Of a stretch of DNA of 64,000 bases, positions 36,561 through 46,287 are shown piece by piece; the first letter of the stretch is position 1, and the number at the start of each line of letters is the position of its first letter. The notes below the pieces were generated by a model, which had not been told where the DNA came from, did not search any database, and saw only the letters and a program-made list of their open reading frames with translations. Origin of the DNA: Pseudomonas sp. 14P_8.1_Bac3 (GTDB lineage Bacteria > Pseudomonadota > Gammaproteobacteria > Pseudomonadales > Pseudomonadaceae). The position numbers and the translations under genes were made by a program. The stretch lies in assembly GCF_025466085.1 (NCBI RefSeq), contig NZ_JANLOD010000004.1:51896-115895 (forward strand), given 5' to 3'.

Positions 36561-39506
36561 ATGCATAGCCCACTGCGCCCGGATCAACGGCGGTTTCCCC
36601 TGCACGTGCATATCAGCGTGATGTTCACCCTGCTGTTGCTGCTGACCGGCGTGGTCCTGGGCATTTTCAACTATCGGCAAACCACACAAATCATTCTTTC
36701 CAGCAGTGAAAAGCTCTTCGCGCGAATCGAGCAGGACGTCCGGCTGGACCTGCAGGCCACTTATGAGCCCATCCGTCATCTGCTGAGCCTGCTGGTGTCC
36801 AACCCGGCGGCGCAGGCGGCCACCCTGGAACAACGCCTGACGTTACTCAAACCCTTCAGCCAGTCGCTCAAGGATAATCCCGACCTCGCTTCGTTGTACG
36901 TGGGTTACGACGGCGGTGATTTCTTCATGGTCCGCCCCTTGCGGACCCCCGCCCTGAAGACCCAGCTCAAAGCACCGGAGGCCGCGGCTTATCAGGTGTG
37001 GAGCATTGAGCGAGACGGCAGTGACCAGATGCACTCGCAGTCACTATTTTTCGATCAGGACCTGAACCTCATCAGCCGTCAGGACAACCCGAACGACGCC
37101 TACGATCCGCGGACACGCGCCTGGTTCTCCAGTGCGCGCCGCGACAGCGATCAGATCACCACCGAGCCCTACCTGTTTTTCTCCACGCATAATGTCGGCA
37201 CCACGCTGGCTCGCCGCAGCGATGCACACGCCGTCATGGGGGCCGACCTGACCCTGGCCGAACTGTCCGCGACGCTGGCCAAACATGTCGTCACGCCCGG
37301 TACCGACATCGTGCTGTTCGATGCCGAGGGCAATGCCATCGCCTACCCCGACAGCAGCAAGCTGATCGTTGACGACCAGACTGTGCGCTTGAGCAAGGCG
37401 GCCGACCTGAGCCCCGGCCTCGGCGCGCTGCTCAACAATCCCCCCGCCGGCAATCGGCTGGAGGCCGCAGGTCGCCAATGGATCGTGGCCCGCAGCCATA
37501 TGACGGAGGGTGGCCCTCAGGGACTGCAACTGGCGCTGCTGGTGCCGGAAGATGAATTGCTCGCCGATGCCTATCGCATGCGTTGGCAAGGTGCTTTGAT
37601 TACGTTGGCCACATTGCTGTTATGCCTTCCGCTGGGCTGGTTGACCTCGCGAATTCTGGTCAAGCCCTTGCGCACGCTGGTGCAGGAAGCCGATGCCATT
37701 CGCAGTTTCAACTTCAACTTACCGGCGTCCCGCCGCTCTCCGGTGCTCGAGGTCGATCAACTGAGCGTATCGATGACCCGCATGAAAGAGACCCTGGCGA
37801 GTTTTTTCCAGATCACCGACAGCTTAAGCGCCGAGACCCGCTTCCCTTCCCTGCTGGAGCGGGTGTTGCTGGAGACCGTTAAAATCGGCCAAGCCCAGGC
37901 CGGCCTGCTCTACCTGCGGGAAAACGAGGGTGATCGTCTGGAACCCCACGGTCTGGTCATCAACGGCGGCCTCCAGGCTTTGCCGGCCTTCAACGTTCTC
38001 GGCCACAAGCCTCAGGATCCACAAAGCCCGGCATGGCTGCTGCAACTGTCGAATCAAGACAACGTGGTCACCAGCCTTGGATTCGAACAAGCGGGAGACT
38101 TACAGCAAGTGCTGTCGGCGATGGAATGTCCGCGGGTGCATCTGATTGGTATCCGTCTGCACAATCGCCACAACGAAACCGTGGGCCTGCTGATCCTTCT
38201 GCTGGCGGACAGCGGCGATCAGAGTGACCTGGAGAAGCTGCGACCCGACCGCATAGCCTTCCTTCAGGCCGTCTCCGGCGCTGCCGCCGTGACCATTGAA
38301 AGTCAGCGCCTGCAAGCCAAACAGAAACAGCTACTGGACGCCTTCATTCAGTTGCTCGCCGGTGCAATTGATGCCAAGAGTCCCTACACCGGCGGCCACT
38401 GTCAGCGGGTGCCGGCGCTGACGCTGATGATCGCCCAGGCTGCGGCGGCGAGTCAGGATCCCGCCTTCAGCAGTTATCAGCCCACCGAGGACGAGTGGGA
38501 AGCGCTACACATCGCGGCGTGGCTGCACGACTGCGGCAAGGTCACCACCCCGGAATACGTGGTCGATAAAGCCACCAAGCTGGAAACACTGAACGACCGC
38601 ATTCACGAAATCCGTACCCGTTTCGAAGTGCTCAAGCGCGATGCCTGGATCAGTTATTGGCAGGCCGTCGCCCTCGGTGGTGACGAGCAACATCTGGCGG
38701 AACTGCGCAATGCCAGCCTGACGGGGCTGGACGATGATTTCGCGTTTGTTGCCCGCTGCAATCTGGGCGGTGAAGCAATGGCGGAAGCGGATCTGCAGCG
38801 CCTGCGCAGCCTGGCGCAACGTACCTGGACCCGAACCCTCGACGACCGCCTGGGGGTTTCCTGGGAAGAGAACCGACGCCAGGCGCGAACACCGGCACCG
38901 ACTCTTCCAGTCAGCGAAGCATTGCTGGCGGATAAACCCGAGCATTTGCTCGAACACGCCGAGGCCGAACTGATGCCGGGGGACAATCCCTGGGGTTTCA
39001 AGCTCGACGTGCCCCGCTACAAATACAACCGTGGCGAGCTCTACAACCTGAGCATCACCCGAGGCACCCTGACCCGCGAAGAGCGTTACATCATCAACCA
39101 CCACATGGTGCAGACGATCCTGATGCTCAGTCATCTGCCCTTCCCCGGCCACCTCAAAAACGTCGCGGAAATCGCCGGCGGCCACCACGAAAAAATGGAC
39201 GGCACCGGTTACCCCAAACAGCTGAAGCGCGAAGAGATGAGCCTGCCGGCCCGGATGATGGCGATTGCCGACATTTTCGAAGCGCTGACCGCCGCCGACC
39301 GCCCCTACAAGAAAGCCAAGTCGTTGAGTGAAGCACTGGGCATCATGGCCACCATGTGCCGTGACGCCCACATTGACCCGGAGTTGTTCGGCCTGTTCAT
39401 CAGCGCCGGAATCTACCGGCAGTACGCCGATCGATTCCTCGAACCGCAGCAGATCGACGCGGTGGACCCCGCCGGCCTGCTGATTAAGGCAGGATTGCGG
39501 GCGTGA
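36561..39506 (+). CDS. Membrane Cache-HAMP-GAF-HD-GYP c-di-GMP phosphodiesterase with a large HD-GYP insertion
   Basis: A 981-residue protein. A membrane segment lies at ~20-40; a periplasmic dCache sensor at ~45-340 (YDPRTRAWFSSAR, MGADLTLAEL); a second membrane segment near 350; HAMP after it; and a GAF-like region at ~420-580. The HD-GYP part has AAWLHDCGKVTTPEYV (HD near residue 655) and GGHHEKMDGTGYPKQL (GYP near 880). Those motifs lie about 225 residues apart, roughly 150 more than in typical HD-GYP domains. All recognised metal-binding motifs look intact. GGAGACC precedes ATG. Confidence 0.85.
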   Translation: MHSPLRPDQRRFPLHVHISVMFTLLLLLTGVVLGIFNYRQTTQIILSSSEKLFARIEQDVRLDLQATYEPIRHLLSLLVSNPAAQAATLEQRLTLLKPFSQSLKDNPDLASLYVGYDGGDFFMVRPLRTPALKTQLKAPEAAAYQVWSIERDGSDQMHSQSLFFDQDLNLISRQDNPNDAYDPRTRAWFSSARRDSDQITTEPYLFFSTHNVGTTLARRSDAHAVMGADLTLAELSATLAKHVVTPGTDIVLFDAEGNAIAYPDSSKLIVDDQTVRLSKAADLSPGLGALLNNPPAGNRLEAAGRQWIVARSHMTEGGPQGLQLALLVPEDELLADAYRMRWQGALITLATLLLCLPLGWLTSRILVKPLRTLVQEADAIRSFNFNLPASRRSPVLEVDQLSVSMTRMKETLASFFQITDSLSAETRFPSLLERVLLETVKIGQAQAGLLYLRENEGDRLEPHGLVINGGLQALPAFNVLGHKPQDPQSPAWLLQLSNQDNVVTSLGFEQAGDLQQVLSAMECPRVHLIGIRLHNRHNETVGLLILLLADSGDQSDLEKLRPDRIAFLQAVSGAAAVTIESQRLQAKQKQLLDAFIQLLAGAIDAKSPYTGGHCQRVPALTLMIAQAAAASQDPAFSSYQPTEDEWEALHIAAWLHDCGKVTTPEYVVDKATKLETLNDRIHEIRTRFEVLKRDAWISYWQAVALGGDEQHLAELRNASLTGLDDDFAFVARCNLGGEAMAEADLQRLRSLAQRTWTRTLDDRLGVSWEENRRQARTPAPTLPVSEALLADKPEHLLEHAEAELMPGDNPWGFKLDVPRYKYNRGELYNLSITRGTLTREERYIINHHMVQTILMLSHLPFPGHLKNVAEIAGGHHEKMDGTGYPKQLKREEMSLPARMMAIADIFEALTAADRPYKKAKSLSEALGIMATMCRDAHIDPELFGLFISAGIYRQYADRFLEPQQIDAVDPAGLLIKAGLRA

Positions 39507-39989
39507 TCAGCAGTCGGTCAGGCGCAGGAAAATCGCCGCCAGTTTTTCGATGCCCGCTTGATCATCAGCGGTAAACCGCGCGAGTTTCGGGCTGTCGAGG
39601 TCCAGCACGCCAATCAGACGGCCGTCCTTGACCAGTGGCACGACCAGCTCGCTGTTCGACGCGCTGTCGCAGGCGATATGGCCAGGGAAAGCATGTACGT
39701 CTTCAACCAATTGTGTTTGCAACGTCGCCGCCGCCGTTCCGCACACGCCACGCCCGAAGGGGATGCGCACGCAGGCGATCTGCCCCTGAAACGGCCCCAA
39801 TACCAGCTCTTCGTTGCGATTGAGGTAGAAACCGGCCCAATTCAGGTCATCGAGCTGGTTGTACAAAAACGCCGAAAACTGCGCAGCGTTGGCGATGAAA
39901 TCACGCTCGTCCGCCAGCAACGATTCCAGTTGCGCGTGCAGCATGCCGTAGCCTTCGAGGCCCTGGCCGCTCTGTTGTAAATCGATCAT
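39507..39989 (-). CDS. msrC: GAF-domain free methionine-(R)-sulfoxide reductase (fRMsr type)
   Basis: A 160-residue protein, one GAF domain with DLNWAGFYLNRNEELVLGPFQG, CVRIPFGRGVCGTAA (catalytic Cys pair region) and FPGHIACDSASNSELVVPL (third Cys). This is the pattern of E. coli MsrC/fRMsr, which reduces free methionine-R-sulfoxide. ATG 39989 overlaps the upstream ATPase stop (ATGA). The symbol is by analogy to E. coli. Confidence 0.8.
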   Translation of the reverse strand: MIDLQQSGQGLEGYGMLHAQLESLLADERDFIANAAQFSAFLYNQLDDLNWAGFYLNRNEELVLGPFQGQIACVRIPFGRGVCGTAAATLQTQLVEDVHAFPGHIACDSASNSELVVPLVKDGRLIGVLDLDSPKLARFTADDQAGIEKLAAIFLRLTDC

Positions 39990-40876
39990 GCCTTGTGCTC
40001 CAGCAGCTTCAGCCCAACCCAATAGCGGGCAAATTGATAGGCGCAACGCCCATTGCGATTACCGCGGCCAGTGGCCCAGCGCACCGCGAGGATGTCCAGT
40101 TCTTCATCACGCTGCCATTTGAGGCCGGCCTTGTCGGCCAACTGACCGACCCAGTGCTCGACCACGTTGAGGAAATGCTCCTGGGTAAACGGATAGAACG
40201 ACAGCCACAGGCCGAAACGGTCCGACAGCGCGATCTTGTCTTCCACGGCCTCGCTGGGGTGCAGTTCGCCGTCGACCCGTTTCCAGTTTTCGTTATCGCT
40301 TTCCTTCTCCGGCACCAGATGGCGGCGGTTGGAGGTGGCGTACAGCAAAACGTTATCCGGCGCCTGCTCAAGGGAGCCATCCAGCACGCTCTTGAGCACA
40401 CGGTAGTCGCCTTCGCCTGACTCGAACGACAGGTCATCGCAGAACAGTACGAAACGCTGGGGCAGCTTGGCGATCTGTTCGACCACCCGCGGCAAATCCG
40501 CCAGGTGATCGCGTTCGATCTCGATCAGCCGCAGGCCGGCTTTCGCATGCTCGGCCAGCAAGGCGCGCACCAGCGACGATTTACCGGTGCCGCGGGATCC
40601 CCAGAGCAACGCATGGTTGGCGGGCATGCCGTCGATGAATTGTTGGGTATTGCGCCCCAACTGCTCCAGTTGCCGGTCGACGCCGATCAGGTCGGACAAG
40701 CGCATGTCGAGGCTGACTTCCAGCGGCAACAGAAACCCGCTGCGGCCTTCGCGTTGCCAACGGGCAGCCAGGCATTGCGTCCAGTCGATGGCCTGCCGAG
40801 GTGCGGGCAGCAGCGGTTCGATACGGGCCAGAACGGCATCGGCGCGCTCAAGAAAAGCATTCAATCGGGAATCCAC
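39986..40876 (-). CDS. AAA+ ATP-binding protein of the DUF815 family
   Basis: A 296-residue protein with Walker A WGSRGTGKSSLVRALL near residues 93-108, Walker B VLFCDDLSFE near 144-153 and sensor segment LYATSNRRHLVPEKE. This is the full DUF815 architecture. It is co-transcribed with the methionine-sulfoxide reductase that overlaps its stop. Its cellular role is not established. Confidence 0.83.
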   Translation of the reverse strand: MDSRLNAFLERADAVLARIEPLLPAPRQAIDWTQCLAARWQREGRSGFLLPLEVSLDMRLSDLIGVDRQLEQLGRNTQQFIDGMPANHALLWGSRGTGKSSLVRALLAEHAKAGLRLIEIERDHLADLPRVVEQIAKLPQRFVLFCDDLSFESGEGDYRVLKSVLDGSLEQAPDNVLLYATSNRRHLVPEKESDNENWKRVDGELHPSEAVEDKIALSDRFGLWLSFYPFTQEHFLNVVEHWVGQLADKAGLKWQRDEELDILAVRWATGRGNRNGRCAYQFARYWVGLKLLEHKA

Positions 40877-41044
40877 GTCTTCTCCTCGGACACATTCACA
40901 GTAATGATGGCGCTACAGCGACGAAACTGGGCGTTCGGTACCTGGGTCATCCCTTGTTGCACAAGGGCTGGCGAGAACATCGGTATCCACCCATGATCGA
41001 CTATGCTTGAGCAGCGAAGGGAAACGGAAGTGGTTCGACACCCC

Positions 41045-43366
41045 ATGGATATCAAGTTCACCAACCGGCTGTCCTACAAGCAAGCCCGGCTTACCGTGCT
41101 GGTCGGTTTTATTCTGGGCACGCTGCTCAGCCTGCTGCAAATAGGCATCGATTATGCCAGCGAAGACGCCTCCATCAACCGGGAAATCCAGTCTCTACTG
41201 GAAATCAGCCATAACCCTGCCTCCCGCATTGCCTACAACATCGACGCCGAACTCGCCCAGGAACTGACACTCGGCCTGCTGCGCTCGCCGGCGATTATCG
41301 GCGCACAACTGACCGACAACAACGGTTCGGTGCTGGCCAGCGTCAAGCGCCCCGGCATGCAGAGCGGCTACCGGTTCATCAGCGACTTCCTGTTCGGCGC
41401 CGAACGGGCGTTCGAAGACCGTTTGTATCTGGATCACCTGCCGAATGAATCCCTTGGCACCTTGCGGCTGGACGTCGACACCTACTCCTTCGGCAGCCGC
41501 TTCCTGAGACGGGCCGAAGTCACCCTGCTCAACGGCTTCGCCCGCAGCCTGATCCTGACCGGCATCCTGTTGGCGCTGTTCTACGTGATGCTGACCAAAC
41601 CCTTGGTGCGCGTCATTCGCGAACTCAGCAGCCGAGATCCACGCAGCGTCGAACCCACCTGGCTGGAATACCCGGCCGGCCATGAGAACGATGAAATAGG
41701 GGTGCTGGTCAAGGTGGCGAACCAGCAGTTCGAAAACATCGCCACCGAAATCCAGCAGCGGCGCAACGCCGAAAACCGCCTGACCGATTACCTCGGGCAA
41801 CTGGAAAACATCGTTTCGGCGCGCACGGCCGAACTCAAGGCAATCAACACCCGACTCAGCCAGTCCAACCAGGAACTGGAAGTCGCGCGCAGCACTGCCC
41901 TGGACATGGCCGAAGCGCGCTCGGCCTTTCTCGCCAACATGAGCCACGAAATCCGCACGCCGCTCAATGGCTTGCTGGGGATGATCGCGCTGTCTCTCGA
42001 CGGCCCGCTCAACGCCGAGCAACAGCAACAGCTCTCCATCGCCCACGACTCGGGCAAAGTGCTGGTGGAATTGCTCAACGATATTCTCGACCTGTCGAAA
42101 TTCGATGCCGGCCAGCTCGAACTCGAACACATTCCGTTCGACCTCGGCTCACTGGTCGAGGACACCGCCAACCTGCTGTCACAGAACGCCGCCCCCAGCG
42201 TCGAACTGACGTGCCTGATCGACCCGGCCTTTCCGGCCCTGGTGCTCGGCGATCCGACGCGCGTGCGGCAGATCGTCAGCAACCTGTTGTCCAACGCGCT
42301 CAAATTCACTCGATTTGGTCGGGTCGATGTGCGGCTGTCGACATTTCAGGACGGCGTCAGAATCGAAGTCTGCGACACCGGCATCGGTATAGCCCAGGAC
42401 GCCCAGGTCAAGATTTTCCAGCCCTTTACCCAGGCCGGCGCCGGCATTACCCGGCAATTCGGCGGCACCGGACTGGGGCTGGCGCTGACCTACAACCTCT
42501 GCGAAGCCATGCAGGGGCGCCTCACCATCAGCTCGGAAGCAGGTTTCGGCAGTCAGTTCCGCGCCGATCTGCCGCTGCCGTGCCACACGCGCGCACTGCT
42601 CCCGGCGACGTTGTGCGGCAAGGTCATCGCGATCACCGCGGCCAGCAGTGGCCTGGCTGAATTGTTGAAGAGTCTGTTGCCGGGCTGGGGACTGGATTAT
42701 CAGCAGCGCTCGATCGATGAGTCGCTGATCGGCCTGAAGCCTGACATGGTGATCACCGATTGCCCCGAATGCCTGTTCGGCCTGCGGCCCAACTGCAGCG
42801 CGCCGATTCTACTGGTGACCGCCTATGGCAGTTTCATGCCCAGCGAAGAGGCCATCGCCCTGGCGCCACTGCAACAGCAGGCACGCCCTCTGGCGCGAAA
42901 TGCGCTGTATCAAACCTTGCGGCGAATCCTGCAACCGGAAATCAACACCCTCAACGACGCCCGGCTCGAGGCCCTTTCACCCCAGCGGCGTGGGCGGGTG
43001 CTGCTGGTTGAGGACAATCCGGTGAATCAGTTGGTGGCCAAGGGCATGCTGGGAAAACTCGGCTGCGAGGTGATTGTCGCGGCCCACGGCGGCGAAGCGC
43101 TGGATCAATTGGAACACAGTGAGTTCGACCTGGTACTGATGGACTGCAACATGCCGGTGATGGACGGCTACGAAGCCAGTCGGCAAATCCGTCGCAGCGG
43201 GCGCTGGCCGCAATTGCCCATCGTCGCACTGACCGCCAACGCCATGTCCGAAGAGCGCGAACGTTGCCGTGCGGCGGGCATGAGCGATTACCTGGCCAAA
43301 CCGTTCCGACGGGAAGAACTGGCCGCGCTGCTGGACGTGTGGATGCCGGCTACGACAGTGCCTTGA
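41045..43366 (+). CDS. sagS: Hybrid sensor kinase SagS-like (HmsP-type sensor, HisKA, HATPase, receiver)
   Basis: A 773-residue protein. TM1 lies near 17-37 (VLVGFILGTLLSLLQIGI); a periplasmic HmsP-type sensor to ~175; TM2 near 180-200; HAMP-like linker and coiled coil; HisKA with FLANMSHEIRTPLNGLLG; HATPase with GIGIAQDAQVKIFQPF and GGTGLGLALTYNLCE; and a receiver with VLLVEDNPVNQLVA and MDCNMPVMDGYEA. P. aeruginosa SagS has the same architecture and similar size and lies beside ospR-gpx-msrB, as here. It controls attachment and biofilm tolerance there. ATG 41045 gives MDIKFTNRLSYKQARLTV. Confidence 0.82.
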   Translation: MDIKFTNRLSYKQARLTVLVGFILGTLLSLLQIGIDYASEDASINREIQSLLEISHNPASRIAYNIDAELAQELTLGLLRSPAIIGAQLTDNNGSVLASVKRPGMQSGYRFISDFLFGAERAFEDRLYLDHLPNESLGTLRLDVDTYSFGSRFLRRAEVTLLNGFARSLILTGILLALFYVMLTKPLVRVIRELSSRDPRSVEPTWLEYPAGHENDEIGVLVKVANQQFENIATEIQQRRNAENRLTDYLGQLENIVSARTAELKAINTRLSQSNQELEVARSTALDMAEARSAFLANMSHEIRTPLNGLLGMIALSLDGPLNAEQQQQLSIAHDSGKVLVELLNDILDLSKFDAGQLELEHIPFDLGSLVEDTANLLSQNAAPSVELTCLIDPAFPALVLGDPTRVRQIVSNLLSNALKFTRFGRVDVRLSTFQDGVRIEVCDTGIGIAQDAQVKIFQPFTQAGAGITRQFGGTGLGLALTYNLCEAMQGRLTISSEAGFGSQFRADLPLPCHTRALLPATLCGKVIAITAASSGLAELLKSLLPGWGLDYQQRSIDESLIGLKPDMVITDCPECLFGLRPNCSAPILLVTAYGSFMPSEEAIALAPLQQQARPLARNALYQTLRRILQPEINTLNDARLEALSPQRRGRVLLVEDNPVNQLVAKGMLGKLGCEVIVAAHGGEALDQLEHSEFDLVLMDCNMPVMDGYEASRQIRRSGRWPQLPIVALTANAMSEERERCRAAGMSDYLAKPFRREELAALLDVWMPATTVP

Positions 43367-43811
43367 TTTGTCCCAGCAGGTGATCGAGGCCGTCACGCAG
43401 GTCGTTGAGCTGATTCAGATCGACGCCGCTGTCGCACAACAGCCGGGCCTTGAGCGGCCCGACCTGGTCGCGCAATGCCTTGCCGGTGGGCGACAGACTC
43501 AGGTGCACTTCACGCTCATCCCGCGCCGAACGCTGACGCTGCACCAGTTGCAATTGCTCCAGTCGCTTCAGCAACGGCGTCAAGGTGCCGGAGTCCAGCG
43601 CCAGGCGCTCGCCCAAGGCCTTGACCGTCGGTTGCTCCGGCGCCGCGTCCTGCCATTCCCACAACACCAGCATCGCCAGGTATTGCGGGTACGTCAGGCC
43701 GAGCTGGTCGAGCATTGGCTTGTAGGCGCGGATCACCGCCCGCGATGCAGCGTACAGCTTGAAGCACAGCTGGCTGTCCAGTTTCAGGGAATCGACGGAC
43801 AAGGTGTTCAT
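43350..43811 (-). CDS. ospR: MarR/OhrR-family peroxide-sensing regulator OspR
   Basis: A 153-residue MarR-type protein with LTYPQYLAMLVLWEW and the wing helix TLTPLLKRLEQLQLVQR. Cys16 (SQLCFKLY) matches the sensing cysteine of OhrR/OspR. A second Cys126 lies 110 residues later, a spacing that would allow the intersubunit disulfide of the two-Cys class. ATG 43811 overlaps the gpx stop (ATGA), so the two are coupled. Two palindromes before gpx are its likely operators. The 3' end overlaps convergent sagS by 17 bases. Confidence 0.85.
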   Translation of the reverse strand: MNTLSVDSLKLDSQLCFKLYAASRAVIRAYKPMLDQLGLTYPQYLAMLVLWEWQDAAPEQPTVKALGERLALDSGTLTPLLKRLEQLQLVQRQRSARDEREVHLSLSPTGKALRDQVGPLKARLLCDSGVDLNQLNDLRDGLDHLLGQIKALS

Positions 43812-44293
43812 TTCAGCAGGGCTTCGATCTCGCGGCTCAGGTCTTGCGGTTTCGTCGCAGGAGCGAAGCGCTTGACCAACTGGCCGTCCTTGCCGATCAG
43901 GAACTTGGTGAAGTTCCACTTGATGCCCTGGGAACCCAGCACGCCCGGTGCACGCTTTTTCAACTGCACGAACAACGGATGGGCACCGGCGCCATTGACG
44001 TCGATCTTCTTGAACAGCGGGAAGCTGACGCCATAGTTCAGCTCGCAGAACTCGGAAATCGCCCCTTCATTGCCCGGCTCTTGTTTGCCGAACTGGTTGC
44101 AGGGAAAACCGAGCACCACCAGGCCTTGGTCCTTGTAGGTCTGCCACAGTTCTTCAAGGCCCTTGTATTGCGGGGTGAAACCACACTTGCTGGCGGTGTT
44201 GACCACCAGCACGGCTTTGCCGGCGAAATCAGCCAGGGTCTTTTGCTCGCCCTTGATGGTGGTGCAAGGGATGCTCAGCAGGTTATCGCTCAT
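43808..44293 (-). CDS. gpx: Glutathione peroxidase family thiol peroxidase
   Basis: A 161-residue protein with the peroxidatic Cys (not selenocysteine) in VNTASKCGFTPQYKGL near residue 37, the GFPCNQFGKQEPG motif containing the resolving region, and KWNFTKFLIG. It reduces hydroperoxides, probably with thioredoxin. It is first in the operon with ospR, giving feedback between peroxide sensing and detoxification. Confidence 0.9.
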   Translation of the reverse strand: MSDNLLSIPCTTIKGEQKTLADFAGKAVLVVNTASKCGFTPQYKGLEELWQTYKDQGLVVLGFPCNQFGKQEPGNEGAISEFCELNYGVSFPLFKKIDVNGAGAHPLFVQLKKRAPGVLGSQGIKWNFTKFLIGKDGQLVKRFAPATKPQDLSREIEALLK

Positions 44294-44333
44294 GGTTCGA
44301 TCTCAACGTGAGGGTGGCTATACAAAATAGAGT

Positions 44334-44362
44334 GCAATTGAATTGCGTGCAATTTAAATTGC
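44334..44362. promoter_or_regulatory. Paired palindromes, predicted OspR operator before gpx-ospR
   Basis: GCAATTGAATTGC (44334-44346) and the perfect palindrome GCAATTTAAATTGC (44349-44362) sit 41-69 bases before the gpx start. They resemble the AATT-rich sites of OhrR-type regulators. Confidence 0.7.
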
Positions 44363-44375
44363 GAAAGACACCCCT

Positions 44376-44445
44376 CCGTAGGAGCACGGCTTGCCGGCGA
44401 GAACATCCTGGAGGTCGCTTTCGCTGGCAAGCCGTGCGCCTACAG
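44376..44445. repeat. REPIN
   Basis: CCGTAGGAGCACGGCTTGCC and its inverse GGCAAGCCGTGCGCCTACAG frame a short loop between the gpx promoter and the msrB stop. Confidence 0.8.
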
Positions 44446-44453
44446 AGGTCGCA

Positions 44454-44849
44454 TTACGCGCGCGGCACCAGGTCCAGGCACACCGAATTGATGCAATAGC
44501 GCAGGCCAGTCGGCGGCGGACCGTCCGGGAACACGTGGCCCAGGTGCGCGTCGCACTTGGCGCAGACCACTTCCGTCCGGATCATGCCGTGGCTGACGTC
44601 ACGGATTTCGACCATGGCGCTTTCGCCGATCGGGGCATAGAAGCTCGGCCAGCCGCAGCCGGAATCAAATTTGGTCTTCGAGTCAAACAACGGCTCGTTG
44701 CAGCAGATGCAGTGGTAGGCACCGTCGACCTTGCTGTCGTTGTATTTACCGGAAAACGGCCGTTCGGTGCCCTTGAGGCGGCAAACGTTGTACTGCTCCG
44801 GATCGAGCATCGCGCGCCATTCTTCCAGGGTTTTTTCCAACTTTTCCAT
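44454..44849 (-). CDS. msrB: Peptide methionine-(R)-sulfoxide reductase MsrB
   Basis: A 131-residue protein with zinc-binding CICC and CAKC pairs, the SGCGWPSFY motif (resolving Cys) and catalytic Cys in [10 protein letters not shown]. The conserved [10 protein letters not shown] is intact. ATG 44849 has the best spacing to GAGG; ATG 44852 and GTG 44855 are directly adjacent alternatives. It is downstream of a divergent aminotransferase gene and upstream of gpx on the same strand. Confidence 0.92.
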   Translation of the reverse strand: MEKLEKTLEEWRAMLDPEQYNVCRLKGTERPFSGKYNDSKVDGAYHCICCNEPLFDSKTKFDSGCGWPSFYAPIGESAMVEIRDVSHGMIRTEVVCAKCDAHLGHVFPDGPPPTGLRYCINSVCLDLVPRA

Positions 44850-45075
44850 CATCACACCTCAGCAGCTGAAAAAGCCCGATCTGTACCTTTTCCACGGATC
44901 GGGCGGCACGTATGATTGCGCCTCGTCAAACGCCAGTCTGGCAGCCAGACCACGCGCATTCAAACGGATTTATGGGTGCCGCATCTCAAGGCGTCAGGCC
45001 TGTGTGAATACGCAGGATTCCCAGTACGGTAGGTCAATCGCCGCCTGGATCGTTCATTTTCGGGAACACATCGCC

Positions 45076-46287
45076 ATGCAGGTCAGCAAATCGAACAAGC
45101 TCGCCAACGTCTGCTACGACATTCGCGGCCCGGTGCTCAAGCACGCCAAACGCCTGGAAGAGGAAGGCCATCGCATCCTCAAGCTGAACATCGGCAACCC
45201 GGCGCCCTTTGGTTTCGAAGCGCCGGATGAAATCCTCCAGGACGTCATCCGCAACCTGCCAACGGCCCAAGGCTATAGCGACTCCAAAGGTTTGTTCAGC
45301 GCGCGAAAAGCCGTCATGCAGTATTACCAGCAAAAGCAGGTAGAAGGCGTCGGCATTGAAGACATTTACCTGGGTAACGGCGTCTCCGAGCTGATCGTGA
45401 TGTCGATGCAGGCCCTGCTCAACAATGGCGACGAAGTGCTGGTGCCGGCCCCCGACTATCCACTGTGGACCGCCGCGGTGAGCCTCTCGGGTGGCAATCC
45501 GGTGCATTACCTGTGCGACGAGCAGGCCAACTGGTGGCCGGACCTGGCCGACATCAAGGCCAAGATCACCCCGAACACCAAAGCGCTGGTGATCATCAAC
45601 CCGAACAACCCGACGGGTGCGGTGTATTCGAAAGAAGTGTTGCTGGGCATGCTGGAACTGGCCCGTCAGCACAACCTCGTGGTTTTTTCCGACGAGATCT
45701 ACGACAAGATTCTGTACGACGATGCCGTACACATTTGCACCGCCTCGCTGGCGCCGGACTTGCTTTGCCTGACCTTCAACGGCCTGTCCAAGTCCTATCG
45801 CGTGGCCGGTTTCCGTTCCGGCTGGATCGCCATTTCCGGTCCGAAACAGCACGCGCAAAGCTACATCGAAGGCATCGACATGCTGGCCAACATGCGCCTG
45901 TGTGCCAACGTGCCGAGCCAGCACGCGATCCAGACCGCCCTCGGCGGCTACCAGAGCATCAATGACCTGGTGCTGCCGCAAGGTCGCCTGCTGGAGCAGC
46001 GCAACCGCACCTGGGAACTGCTCAACGACATTCCCGGCGTCAGCTGCGTCAAGCCGATGGGTGCGCTGTATGCATTCCCGCGCATCGACCCGAAAGTCTG
46101 CCCGATCCATAACGACGAGAAATTCGTGCTCGATCTGCTGCTCTCGGAAAAGCTGCTGGTGGTGCAAGGCACGGCCTTCAACTGGCCATGGCCAGACCAC
46201 TTCCGCGTGGTGACCCTGCCTCGCGTCGATGACCTGGACATGGCCATCGGCCGCATCGGCAACTTCCTCAAGTCCTATCGTCAGTAA
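45076..46287 (+). CDS. alaA: Class I/II aminotransferase, AlaA-type alanine transaminase
   Basis: A 403-residue PLP enzyme with LKLNIGNPAPFGF, YLGNGVSELIVMSMQALL, VIINPNNPTGAVYSKEV and VVFSDEIYDKI. The PLP-lysine lies in TFNGLSKSYRVAGFRSGW, with RLCANVPSQHAIQTAL after it. This matches E. coli AlaA, which makes alanine from pyruvate and glutamate. ATG 45076 gives the family's N-terminus (MQVSKSNKLANVCYDIRG). Confidence 0.85.
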   Translation: MQVSKSNKLANVCYDIRGPVLKHAKRLEEEGHRILKLNIGNPAPFGFEAPDEILQDVIRNLPTAQGYSDSKGLFSARKAVMQYYQQKQVEGVGIEDIYLGNGVSELIVMSMQALLNNGDEVLVPAPDYPLWTAAVSLSGGNPVHYLCDEQANWWPDLADIKAKITPNTKALVIINPNNPTGAVYSKEVLLGMLELARQHNLVVFSDEIYDKILYDDAVHICTASLAPDLLCLTFNGLSKSYRVAGFRSGWIAISGPKQHAQSYIEGIDMLANMRLCANVPSQHAIQTALGGYQSINDLVLPQGRLLEQRNRTWELLNDIPGVSCVKPMGALYAFPRIDPKVCPIHNDEKFVLDLLLSEKLLVVQGTAFNWPWPDHFRVVTLPRVDDLDMAIGRIGNFLKSYRQ

